From: Anoplopoma fimbria
Lineage: Eukaryota; Chordata; Actinopteri; Perciformes; Anoplopomatidae
Reading direction: 5' to 3'
DNA length: 64,000 nt
Assembly: GCF_027596085.1 (NCBI RefSeq)
Contig: NC_072455.1
Span: 1,036,420-1,100,419, forward strand
Shown here: piece after piece, positions 21,010-31,723 of the stretch
How the letters are laid out: the number at the start of each line of letters is the position of its first letter
How positions within the stretch are numbered: position 1 is the first letter of the stretch
Translations under genes and position numbers: made by a program
The notes under the pieces: generated by a model
What the model was told of the DNA's origin: nothing
Databases searched by the model: none
Seen by the model: only the letters and a program-made list of their open reading frames with translations

Positions 21010-21900
21010 ATAATTATCCAATCTTCATCTAATTAATCACTGTGTTTTCTGTCACTCATGGACACCACCTTGATGTTTTTTTTATATTGACATCAATGTA
21101 GAACCTGTTTTTTATATTTTTTTATATATACATGTTTCTTTTTATTTATTATTTTCTTTTATAATTATTCTAAGTGTTTTGTGTTGTTAGTCCTTTAAAA
21201 GGAGAGCGTACTGCTGTCTGAAATGATCTGATGAATGCCTCATGCTGAAACATGTCCGCAGCCTGTGCAGCCTATTGATTGTGAATCACTTCACACATGA
21301 AGTGATTCTTCTGTCGCCTATTTGACATTTATGACCATGTAAGTTTCTGTTGCACCAGTGACGTGTCTCTCTCCAGCAGTGATTTATCTTTTCGACCTCT
21401 GCAGACGACTCTTTTAACACCTTGTGTGGTTTTTTTTGTCCAGATTACATTTCCGTTCTTTACCTCCTCTTATCAAGATAACATATGCAGATACAGATCA
21501 TAATTTACTACCAGCTGCATCTCAGGAATCTCAGCAATCTGGTAGATTGTGCGGCTGTATTCCACAGAGCTGAACTGAATTTAACAAGTGAAACTTACTC
21601 CAAGGTCACTTTCAAGGATTCTTCTCAATTAGTTAAAGACATGACGCTGATGTTTCACATGTACAGATTAATTTAATATTGTGAAAGCCTCTAAAGCACT
21701 GTGGGTGTTCATATTTCATATCTGATTAAGATTGCTCCTGTGGTTTTGGTGATTGTTTAGTAATCTTTAAAGCAGGGAGTCACACACAGAGAATCCTGGC
21801 TGAGAACAGCAGTGACTGCTAAAAGCTTTATATTCGTTCAGTGACGCTCGGGATTCACTTTGAAGATTTTCTGTTTAATATTTGTCTGAACATGTACTGA
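21010..21900. other. Unannotated DNA
   Basis: AT-rich DNA without recognised genes. A hairpin-like pair, CACTTCACACATGAAGTG, lies at about 21287-21304. Confidence 0.5.
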
Positions 21901-21904
21901 ACAC

Positions 21905-22010
21905 ATCTATTGAAGAGAAAGATTTATCATCCCGAGGGGAAAAAGCTATGCAAAAGTACAGAGTAGGAAAGAGTGCAAAATAGCAAGAAAAGTAAAAACA
22001 TTAATTTATA
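21905..22010. repeat. Dispersed repeat fragment ('TTTATCATCCCGAGGGG')
   Basis: TTTATCATCCCGAGGGGAAA, then AGAGTGCAAAATAGCAAGAA, matches a common fish interspersed repeat and resembles 12010-12125. Family not assigned. Confidence 0.5.
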
Positions 22011-22636
22011 ACCATGAGAGACATGAAAGAGAGTGTCATTTCAAAAAACACTTCCAGGTTACGTAAAAAGCAAAATGAGCCAATAATGAGAGTCTGGATT
22101 CCTCAGCTGACGACCCAGGAACCTTTATCTGACATTATCTTCATGACATTTCTTTGTAATTAGGCGGCGGATCAACAGGAAGCCCCGCCGGAGACGGATG
22201 GAGGACGACACACGACAAAGGTTGCATGTCGGGAGTCGAAACCTGCGACATGGAGGCCGAGGCGGAACCTGCCTCCGTTTGACCCGTAACACGTGAAGAA
22301 GAGTTGAAGTACGTATCACCATCTCTTTATTTTTCCTTCCTCTTTCTCCCTTCATTTCCGCGGGGGTATCCTTTGTGGAGTTGGCCTTCCTCTGATTGGC
22401 TGCAGAGAAAACGTGGAAGGAAAATGTGTTTGCGATTCATCACGTCTGTCCTTGTCCTGAGTATTGTTTGTTCAATAACCCGATCCTCCTCTGGTTTGTG
22501 CTCAAGGTCTTCTGCTGAATATCTGCACTCCAGATCTTTTATTCAAACCTTTGTGTACTCGGGAGAACGCTTTTCTGCACTCGCACACTTCCTGTACATG
22601 ATGCAGAATCCTGAAATCCATTTTTACCCCACATGC

Positions 22637-23330
22637 GTCCATCCATCCATCCATCCATCCATTCATCCGTTATCTTGCACTAATTCGTGGTGGGTTCTGG
22701 GGGCAACAGGTTTAGGAGGGTTTTCCAGCTCTTCCCTAATGAGAACCCTTAGGAGTTCCCAGGCCAGACCAGCATGTTTGGGGTCTAGGAGGATCCTGAT
22801 CAGATGTTGAACCACATCTGGAGCATCTCCCTCCGGATGTCTGAGCTCCTCTCCCCATCTCTAAAGCTCAGCCCAGACTCCCTCATTTCGATCTCATTCT
22901 TTCGGTCGCTACCACAAAGCTCATGACCATCGGTGAAGGTCGAAACACAGATGGATGGGTAAATCAAGAGTTTTGCCTTCTGGCTCAGCTCCCTCTTCAC
23001 CACAACAGACCGCTAGAATCCCCCCCATCGCACGCTGACACCTGTCCATCTCAGCCTCAATTTTAACAAGACCCCAAGATACTTTAACTACGTCGCTTAG
23101 AGCATAGACTCACTCCAAACTCGGTGTATGCAATCCATCATTTTCCGGGAGAGGACCATGAACTCAGACTTGGAGGTACCGACTCTTCATGAACACTTAT
23201 AAAACCGACCCCGTGTTTCTGCTGAAGGTCACGGTATGTAGCAGCCAACAGAATCACATCGTCTGCAAAGAGCAGAAACACAACAGAACGGTGGACCAAC
23301 TCCACGTGTCTCCGTTAGAATAGATGTTTA
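22637..23330 (-). mobile_element. RTE/Rex3-like LINE, 3' fragment
   Basis: On the minus strand the element reads LFADDVILLAA (23272 leftward), the RT catalytic FADD box, then decayed sequence. VKRELSQKAKLLIYPSIC and LSFRDGERSSDIRREML follow in a frame spanning 22800-23003, and DPKHAGLAWELLRVL lies further on in another frame. These are the C-terminal motifs of RTE/Rex3 elements. The 3' end is a (GGAT)n run (22637-22669 on the plus strand), the kind of tandem tail reported for Rex3-type elements. Frameshifts and a missing N-terminal half show it is inactive. Confidence 0.88.
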
Positions 23331-23589
23331 TATGAACCTCGTGCAGAAACCACTGGTGGCAACAGTGTTTTCATGCAAATCGCTCCATACGTCTTTGACA
23401 GCTGTGTTATAACAAAAGGGGATGTTTTCGTCTGCTGATGTCTGACAGCAAGACTTGAAGATCTGCAATGAGTAAGTGTTTTCCAGTTATAGTGACATTT
23501 ATGTGAATGAAACTTTCCGACAAACGGAGTAGAACAAGCAGTTTAATGTCGATAATTAGGGGCTTTTATTCTAGTCTTTGTATTTATGT

Positions 23590-23740
23590 CCATCTGATGA
23601 ATGTAAATCCAACATTCTCTCTCTTTTATCTTTGTTTTTGGTTTCCACCACCTTCTCAGGGTAATATCCATCTCTTTAGCTGCTGAATGCCTCAATATGT
23701 TCACCAGCTGGTCTCTACCTGAGCAACTCGTTTTACATTT
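23590..23740 (+). repeat. 'GTAAATCCAACATTCTC' dispersed repeat, copy 1
   Basis: GTAAATCCAACATTCTCTC through CTTTGTTTTTGGTTTCCACC, CCATCTCTTTAGCTGCT, GTTCACCAGCTGGTCTC to ACCTGAG. It is collinear with 59717-59850 at roughly 80% by eye. An interspersed fish repeat of unassigned class. Confidence 0.8.
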
Positions 23741-24640
23741 TCAGTTTGAAGATTGGTTTGGTCCAAGCTAGTAGGTTTGATTTGGCTTAACGGCTGGTGT
23801 GATGGTCTCTAGTTTGATTTTAGATTGACTTTTCACTGTGTTTAACTTAGGTTTTTCAGGAGGGTTTCCTTTTAGTTTTAATATTTTTAGCTTGTATTTG
23901 TTAGGGCTGGCTGTTATGTCTATACATAGTGTAGGAATGGCAATAATGTTTAATCTTTGAGCTACTTAGTGTCCGATGTGAAGCGACCTCAAGTGGAATG
24001 TCGACTCTGTTCAGTTTAACTCTTTAGTTTCAGTCTTAGTGCAGGACAGTAACCCTCGCTGAAACTCTCTATAAAGCTCATTAAAGTCTAGTGGAGCTGC
24101 ACATCCTTCTCTGGAGGTCCATCACCATCAGAGACACACCGCACGTTATATTCAAATTTTAATTATAGTCACTTTTGATACATTCTCTACAGTGTGGAGA
24201 CTTAAAGGGGATCGTCAGCTGTCTTACTGATCAAAGGGAAGATATATGATGAAGAATTATTTCGTTGTTGAATGCAGAAGTAGTCCCCTCCTCCCCAACT
24301 CCAGATTTACCAGCTTCCTTTGGGATGCTAATTAAGATCTGCTCGTTTTTATAGAGGTCAAAGCCCTGAAACGCCCCGATCACGTTAAACATAATGAAAT
24401 GAACTTCAAGTCTCTGCAGATACAAACACACACACTCTTCTAGGGATCAGAGGGGATGATTGAGACGAACTGTGTAAAAAACATGAGGAGGTCAAAGGTC
24501 ACATTAATGATGCAAATGTCCTTGTTCAGGTCAGTCATGATGCCACGCTGCTCTGTGATGGATTCAACTGACCAATTAGAATCCTTGGTTTTCAGGTCAG
24601 TGTGTGTGTCCTTCACTCCCCCTCTTCAAACAAGTTATAA
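23741..24640. other. Unannotated DNA
   Basis: No gene or known repeat is recognised up to the TG microsatellite. Confidence 0.5.
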
Positions 24641-24644
24641 GTTT

Positions 24645-24646
<2 letters not shown>

Positions 24647-24725
<79 letters not shown>
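24647..24725. repeat. (TG)n microsatellite, left arm of inverted pair
   Basis: A pure 79-bp TG run. Its exact reverse complement occurs as a CA run of the same length at 24879-24957, with 153 bp between. Confidence 0.98.
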
Positions 24726-24727
<2 letters not shown>

Positions 24728-24876
24728 ATCTGCTGTGTGGTTTGCGCCATAGATGTGTGTGTGTTTCGGGATGTAAACACCCCATCAACTGAAGGTCATC
24801 AGAAACCGAATGGCAATTAGCGACGTATCGTCGCCAGGGACGACGCTCGGGTGGATGTGTGTGATTAGTAGATTGT

Positions 24877-24878
<2 letters not shown>

Positions 24879-24957
<79 letters not shown>
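24879..24957. repeat. (AC)n microsatellite, right arm of inverted pair
   Basis: A pure 79-bp AC run, perfectly complementary to 24647-24725. The inner flanks also share AATCTGCT/AATCTACT when one is reverse-complemented. Confidence 0.98.
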
Positions 24958-24958
<1 letters not shown>

Positions 24959-24959
24959 T

Positions 24960-27040
24960 TCTTGTTTTGCTTTGCTTTGATTTTTTTTATGCATATTCAC
25001 CAACATGCTCATGAATATTAATGAGGGTGATTATGTCCGTACATATTCATGATGGTAACTGTAGTCGTGCAAACGTGCTGTGTTACAAAACCCGGACGCA
25101 CCCGTGTGTGTGCTCTGTCTGCATTTAAACATGTGTACATGCAGAGTGTTGAGTAATCTCAAGTGGGGTGGTCAAAATAATCAGAACACCTGGCGAGGTG
25201 ATGAAATGCAGAGAAACAGTCCTGCAGGAAGTTCTACCTGTGTGAAGGTTCTACCTGTGTGAAGGTTCCTCCAACAGGATCATTTCACTGAAGGTTTGTT
25301 TACAAGAAAACTAAACCGGTCAGTCTGCATGGAAATCATCCAAACTTCAGATATCTAGCTTATTTTTTTTATTTGTCTTTTTTACAACCTAGGTTGAAAA
25401 AAAAAAAAGATTACGGAGCCGGGCGATAGTGATTTTGAATAGTAGTAAAAAAACTCACAATTTTAAAGGTACAAACTTAAATATTCTATTTTAAACTCAT
25501 GAATTTGCAAGAAAAAAAACTCTGAATATTTAGCAAAACCGATATAACGCCAGCCGCCGTCAGATTTTTGAAGATGCATATACTGGTTTAGTTTGATGTT
25601 TTTTCATAAACATAAATAGATACTAATTGAATTAATATATTTTCTGAGATCTTTCTCAGAATTGTATGCCCCTGCCACCGGAAGTTTTATTTCAAAAACA
25701 TTTTTACCAACAGTGGCAGTCATACTATGACCTTCTTGTTCAAAATAAATAAATAAAAACTTTTCATTTAATATTTAATAAATACAAAACATCTAGTTGT
25801 TGTTGAGCAGCTGGCTGATCTGCCTCAGAAACACGAGGAGAGAAGCTGCTCGCTGTGAATCTCAATGCAGGTCCATTATTAGAATATGCTAATACAAGGA
25901 CAACATGCCTTCGTTAGGGCAACCAACCACGAATAACACATGACTGACATTGTTATTCCATGTTGTTCACACCTCTGTGATGATGCACATTACGATTACA
26001 GCACGTCTGCATGCTTTCCACTGCTGTTCTGGTGCAAACTCTCCATCTTTGTTCTGTTATATTGGAGATAGAAATCAAGCAACGTCCATTTCTGATAATA
26101 TCATTCATGAAAATGTTCATTTTTTTTATATATATATTTTTTAAATAGAATGAATAAAACATACTTTGCACTGAAGACCAATCTCAGATGTCAGCAGATT
26201 GTTCTGTTTGCTCCAGCGTTGGCTTTAAGTGTTGCTGTGAGACGGACGGCTGATACAGAGATGTATAACAGCAGTTCGTCAGGTTCAACATAAAAAATGA
26301 CTAAACTGATCACATTTCAACAAAAAAACAAGGATCGTCCGGTTCGGCCTTGAATGGATCGTCTTCCCGAACTTCTCGATAGCCGAATCTCCCCTGAGCC
26401 AATCAGGAACAAGAGGGATCGAGTGTCATTGACCGGAGCTAAACTCTGATTGAGAATATGACAAAGTAGAAGCTACTGACTAATCAGTGGATGAGAGTTT
26501 GTCTGAATATGGTTTTATCTGCTGGTAAATCTCATCAGCTGATAATCACGTTGGCGACAATCAATGACTCAGTGGAGCCTTCAAGTGGTCAACAGGTTGG
26601 TCAATTCTACTGCCAACTACAAGCCATCAATTACAACACCACAATAGGTAATCAATACTCTTGGTCCTTGGTCAGATGACGGCGGACTGAAATGTTAATG
26701 AGACCGATTGTGTTTCAACACCCCCACATTTCCCATATTGATTAGTAGAAGTCTCAGTGTGCGATCCGTGCTGTTGCAGGAGCCAGAGCGGTTATCTGAT
26801 CTTTATTTAAACTTCACTGCTTCAGGAAACGATGGCCGAACACGCGTGTTGATCACAGGCTCGTTACTGAACCTCTGCTGCCGTTGAGCGATGGGTTCGG
26901 TACCCTGAAGCCTCCGGAGGCTCCAGCGGAGCAGCAGATTAGTGCGTCCGAACGACGGATTACACAAGAACAATGCTTATTGCTAATAACAGTCCAGGAG
27001 ACATGACAAAGTAGAGCGGGATTCCTGCTGAACTGTTACA
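24960..27040. other. Unannotated DNA
   Basis: It contains a 17-bp direct duplication (25231-25264, unit GTTCTACCTGTGTGAAG) and a short AT run near 26120. No gene or element is recognised. Confidence 0.5.
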
Positions 27041-27041
27041 A

Positions 27042-27079
27042 GACGCCATAAAACAAAGACGCCATAAAACAAAGACGCC
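27042..27079. repeat. 16-bp short tandem repeat
   Basis: GACGCCATAAAACAAA occurs twice in direct succession, followed by a partial GACGCCA. Confidence 0.9.
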
Positions 27080-28291
27080 AGCGGCTCCTGAAGATGGAAA
27101 CGATTTATCGCTTTACTGATTCCTACAGCTCAGTACAGAACCAGGCCTGTGGATAATTGTTTCTGTGGATTTTGTGCCGTTTAAATCAGCTTTAGACCTG
27201 AGAGTAAAGGCGGTATATCAGTGGCACTATTGGAAAATCACATTTCTGGCGAGGAAAATCTAATTTCTAGAGTATAAAGCCCAATTTTTGGATAAGGAAA
27301 CCCTGAAAATGTAAGCTCTCCACTGCTCAAATAAACCAGTCAGGGTGATATTGAATCTTATGTCTCATGTTGGCCCTCGATATTGCAAGGTAATGGGTAA
27401 TGTTTGTTTTTACCAGAGGCAGGGCCACAGACATGGTGTCCTGTAGATTTAAAACATGTTCTGGGTAAAATACTTTCCTGTGCATGAAGGTGGTAGAGTT
27501 CAATAGACGTCCAGTATAAATATAATTAAGCCATAGGTTTAAACATGCATTTGGGATTCATATAATGTTATATTTAGAGATGTAAATAGGTGGAAAGTTT
27601 GTGGGTATGCAAGTAGCTTATGCAGGTACAGTAAGTATGTTATAGTATAGAAAAAGAGACCACAATGGAAACGAGTTGTCCTTTAACTTCATTGTTTTAT
27701 GCTGAACATGTCCCAACGAATATGTTTTTGTAAAATCAGTCGGTGAGAGAAGCTCCTGTGCTAAAAGCTTGAGGTTTGTCGACGTTCATAAATCTACTTG
27801 GAAATCAAAGACAAAAGGGTGCTTTTTTATAAATGCAGAACTTGATAATCACCATGTTATCAAGTTTTTTTTAAGTATCAAAGTAATCCAGTAATAAGTG
27901 TCTGTACATCCACAGGTACACTGCAAACAGGAAGTGATAATAAATCGTTCAGCTTTACTATTTCCTTGCTTTACATACTTTTAATGGTGCCAATTTGCCA
28001 AATAAGAAACGAATATGGGCTAAAAAAAAAGGGGGTTAAATCTGTAACTCACTGACTCCATGACAGCATTAATGTTGATATCCCAAAAAGACCAGAAAAT
28101 ATAGGAGCTGTAGTTCCACAACTTAAATATACTAAGACAAAGAAGGCATTGTCGGTATGTTTAAGGCTCAGAATGTCCAATCCACATTGTTCTTATGTTC
28201 CTTGAACACTCCACCACAGAATGGATGGAGTGATTCAACCATTACCTTAGTTCACATGAATGTTACCCAACTCTTTGACTGGCGGCTTCTC
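27080..28291. other. Unannotated DNA
   Basis: No gene recognised. A perfect hairpin, CTTGATAA...TTATCAAG, lies at about 27841-27864. Confidence 0.5.
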
Positions 28292-28546
28292 CTAATGAGT
28301 CCTCTCTCTGTACCGGTTCGGTCTGCTGAGTTTGAGAGAGGATGATGGGACCAAAGACCTCCGCTCCTCCCTGAACGTTTGCGTACATGCTGATGGGAAG
28401 TCATCAGCACGAGCGGATTCATTGGCTTTTAACCTACAGATTGCCTCCTCTGTTTTCTCAGCAGTAACGGCTGATGGGAGGATTTCACTCAGTCTGATGC
28501 CCTCTGATGGCAGCTGTAATGAAATCAAATACTTAATTTCACCCAC
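28292..28546 (-). mobile_element. L1/Tx1-like LINE reverse-transcriptase fragment
   Basis: The minus frame 28546-28292 includes TAEKTEEAICRLKANESA followed by RADDFPSACTQTFREER. This corresponds to the region at the start of L1-clade RT domains that usually reads EEIxxAIxxLKxxKSPGPDGFPxEFYKxF. Key Gly/Pro positions are already lost (SARADD for SPGPDG). The frame has no ATG-led gene structure, and neighbouring RT motifs are not recoverable. It is a decayed fragment, independent of the L2- and RTE-like ones in this window. Confidence 0.75.
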
Positions 28547-28984
28547 GAGCGGCGGGCGGATCTATGACTGTAATGTTTCTGAAAAATGTTACTACCAGTG
28601 TATTCTCCTTAGTCTGAGTGAGGGATTCTAAAGTTAGAGTAGGAGTGAGTTTGTTTTTCAGCTCTCTTTGCTAACGTTTGTCAGCCTCCACAGTGATGCA
28701 TCACTTTGTTGATCTTAACTAATAATGTTGAGCCTTCACCCCCAAGGGACTATAGATTTGTTGTGTTTTTCCTCCTTGCTTCATTAAAAACAATGATTTG
28801 TGGGCTTTCAGAAAACTGAAATCTATTTCCTGCCACATCACCAGAGAACCCATAGAAACATTTTTAGCCCATTAGCTAAAAACATTGTTAGTGTATTATA
28901 AAAAGCTGGTGGTTATGGACTGTAGTTTGGGTCAATTAAAAATAATGAACTGTGTGGGAGCCATGTGATCTACTGACATCAAGA

Positions 28985-29290
28985 AGCATCACCGAGCAAG
29001 AGTCTACAGCCATGCTAGCGGCTCTGTGAGGCTGTACTTAGTCATGGTGGTGCTTTAAGTTCATCGCTCACGATGATGACAATACTAATATGATGATGTT
29101 AAGCATAAAACATAATATTTTTTTCTATGTTAACATTCTCTATTAATTTAGCAATGAACACAACGTACAGCTGAGGCTGATGGGAATGTCTTTAGTTCTG
29201 CAGTAGTTGGTCATTGACCAGAAGTATTGGACATATTAAAATATGGACCTGATGGTTGATGATAGATGGTGAAAGATATTCTATTCCGTG
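28985..29290 (+). repeat. TTAGCATGCTAAC-type dispersed repeat
   Basis: GCCATGCTAGCGG, AACGTACAGCTGAGGCTGATG, GGAATGTCTTTAGTTCTGC, GGTCATTGACCAGAAGTATT and GGACATATTAAAATATGGAC occur in the family's usual order. This is the best-preserved copy of that module in the window. Confidence 0.8.
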
Positions 29291-29299
29291 TCAATACCT

Positions 29300-30760
29300 T
29301 TGTCTGTACACAAAGATTAAATACAAACAATAAAAACATATCCAAGAGTAGAAAATGTAGAATCAGGCCACATTCATTGTTACAGCCTCCTGAAATATTT
29401 CTATTGTTGTCTATAGTAAAAGCCTGTATCATCTGCATACAAATGAATTCTGCATTTAGTCATCTGCATTAAAATGTCATTCCTAAATATTTATGCTGAA
29501 CAAAGGTGGCCCAAGTACGCTTCCCTGTACTTTAGCCAGACTTATTTAAATTTACCATCAATGATAGCTGTTGCTAGTGCTAATCGCTATCATTCTGACT
29601 ATTGTTATGTTACTGTTTTTTAAGTACTTCTGAATGTGAACTCTTAACATTGTTCTGTGTATTTGAAACTTTTAAAAGTTAACAATACATAGGAACACAG
29701 CTGTTGCGTAGTCCAAATCGATAAAATCTCTGTTTGACTCCGCCTACATTTGACAGTCAAACCAATCAAATCACAGTGGTTTGCATTGAACCTTCAACAT
29801 TAAACCCCACCCCGTTCTGCAGGATGCAGCCAAGTATACTTTGCTCTAAAGGTAAAAACACAGCATCACCTTAAATGTATGCAGTCTCTCTTACAACTAC
29901 AAATTGGATAGCTTACAGTTTTTTCTTTCCAACATTTTTCTTGACATTCAGATCACTTTGTAATTTTACATTTTCTCTAAGGATTTGAGAAAGCTCTGGG
30001 AATGTTTCCAAGAAAAGAACAAAAACAGAAGCAGAACACTAGGCGACCTTGAAATACAGCAGAAACTTTTGGAAAAAACAAATCTGAGTTGACTTTGGCA
30101 GCTCCTCTGTATCAATGTGTAAATCACGGCAGGCCTGACAAAAAGTGTTCACGCTTGGTCAACTCTAACTCCGACAAATAAAGGTTTGATTTGAAAATCC
30201 AGCCTGCAGTGGACGGACGGATCACTGTGCAGCTCTGATATCAGCTTCCAGCAGCTGGATTAATTTCCAGACTTTGTCCCTTAAGTAACAAGGACATGTT
30301 GTGACTGCAAATCATCTGGAAGGAGACAGTTGGTGGAGAAAGTGTATCGAGACAGTGACGACAGTGTGCAAGCAGAGGTGGAGTCTTGTTTGAATATTAG
30401 ATACCAACAATCTCTGTCTCCACGGTTTGTTTATGTATTGATCTTAGATGTGATGAAAGTCCTGTTTACCCGACATTAGAATGCATCTTCACATGCCTCT
30501 CCAGTGAGCACTTGTGATGGGATCTCACTTATATACTCTATATGCAAATATAGACAAACAACGTTCCCGTTTGCAAAGACCCAATGTATTGTTGAATTCC
30601 CCTACTGAGTCTGCTGGAAATTAAATTATAAGAAGAAGCATTAATGACAATACAGACTCTGTGTATTCCTTGCCGCGTTCCAGGCAAAACCAGATCTCCC
30701 AAGAATGTTTGACGCATTTGTAACATATCTCTATGGGCTTTAAAAACTGTTAGAGATTGC
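29300..30760. other. Unannotated DNA
   Basis: No recognised gene or element. Short frames (60-91 codons) lack domain features. Confidence 0.5.
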
Positions 30761-30764
30761 GTAA

Positions 30765-31042
30765 AATGATATTTTATGCGATTTGAGGACCAATTTTGAT
30801 GAAGTATTTTCATGTTACGTTCTTGTTGGGGACATATCAGTCCAAAACAGCGTTTTCACTAAAAGATATGGAATCAAATGCGTCCCAGACGACCTCGGCA
30901 AGTGTTTTGAGGACCTTTACAGATCCGGGTGTTGCCCGTGGTACAAATGGACGTCTGGAAACTCAAGATTAAATTGCACAAATTGTTATTCCAAAGATTT
31001 TGGATTTAACTGTCACTTTTTTGTTTTCAAAGATCTTGACAA
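30765..31042 (+). pseudogene. Cysteine-rich open frame interrupted by solo LTR
   Basis: Open from 30765 (after a TAA at 30762-30764) to the LTR insertion at 31043. The frame contains CVPDDLGKCFEDLYRSGCC and CTNCYSKDFGFNC, with nine cysteines in about 85 residues and an N-glycosylation-type NCT. There is no ATG at the start, so if real it would be an internal exon. The frame stays open after the LTR for about 20 more codons to a TGA near 31782, if the 676-bp LTR and one GACAA copy are disregarded. No family is recognised. Open frames of this length occur by chance in 64 kb, so the call rests on the cysteine pattern and on continuity across the insertion. Confidence 0.25.
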
Positions 31043-31718
31043 TGTCACAGTTCTTCCTCCATACTGTCAGTAGCTCCATACTCCTGTCACTCTGTCTCAC
31101 TCACCTAATTGGCTCACTCTGTTCACCTGCCTGTCACTCTCTCTCAGTTCACTCCGGCCACTCCCAGTTCCACTTCCAGCTCACAGCCCAGCCCCCTCTC
31201 TCTCACCACACTCTCCCTCACTCACCTAATCAGCCTCATGCAGTGCACCTGTCTGCCACGCCCACCTCATCAGCACCATCCCTCTCACCTGCTCACTCTG
31301 CTGCACCTACACCCTGCAGTATAAATGCCCCACTCATTCACACACTCGCTGCCAGATCGTTCGTTGCATTCATGTCAGACCTTCCAGCAATTTCCCGTGG
31401 ACTGATTTCCCGTTGCCGACCCTGCCTGTCTGGACTTCCCTGCCTTGCCTGTGCCCCGGTCAACGTCTCAGCCTTCTGTCCCCGACCACCGGATTCCTAC
31501 CTTGCCTCTGCCCCGGTTAGCTGCCTTAGCCTTCTGTCCCCGACCACGAGTTTAGCCTCCGCTTCCTCTGGTTTCCGTCTGCCTGATCCCCTGCCTGTTT
31601 CCCTCTGTGAGTCATATCCTGCCTGTCTGTCTGCTGTGTGCTCAGCTTTAAATAAAGCTCCAGAACTCTATCTGTCTCCTGGTCGTACTGCTTTTGGGTC
31701 CACACCACATCCGTGACA
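31043..31718 (+). mobile_element. Solo LTR (probably Gypsy-type), 5-bp TSD
   Basis: Termini TGTCAC...GTGACA are perfect 6-bp inverted repeats, and the element is flanked by GACAA at 31038-31042 and 31719-31723. Inside are a TATA motif (TATAAATGCCCC, about 31320) and an AATAAA signal (about 31650), in the U3-R-U5 order expected of an LTR. No second LTR and no gag/pol are present, so this is a solo LTR left by recombination. The 5-bp duplication and pyrimidine-rich U3/R with CTGCCTG phrases suit fish Gypsy families. The 238-codon frame across it is compositional. Confidence 0.9.
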
Positions 31719-31723
31719 GACAA

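Noticed and set aside
22304..22810. 168-codon plus-strand ORF
   Set aside because: Its right half is the antisense of the Rex3-like element and its (CCAT)n tail. The left half shows no domain.
24456..25012. VCVCVC and THTHTH frames at each (CA/TG)n run (also 35.5-35.8, 38.2-38.7, 40.0-40.4, 52.0 and 54.3 kb)
   Set aside because: Dinucleotide repeats contain no stop in any frame. No independent coding evidence.
31000..31716. 238-codon Ser/Pro/Leu-rich ORF, the longest in the window
   Set aside because: It coincides with the solo LTR, and its pyrimidine-rich U3/R sequence explains the open frame.
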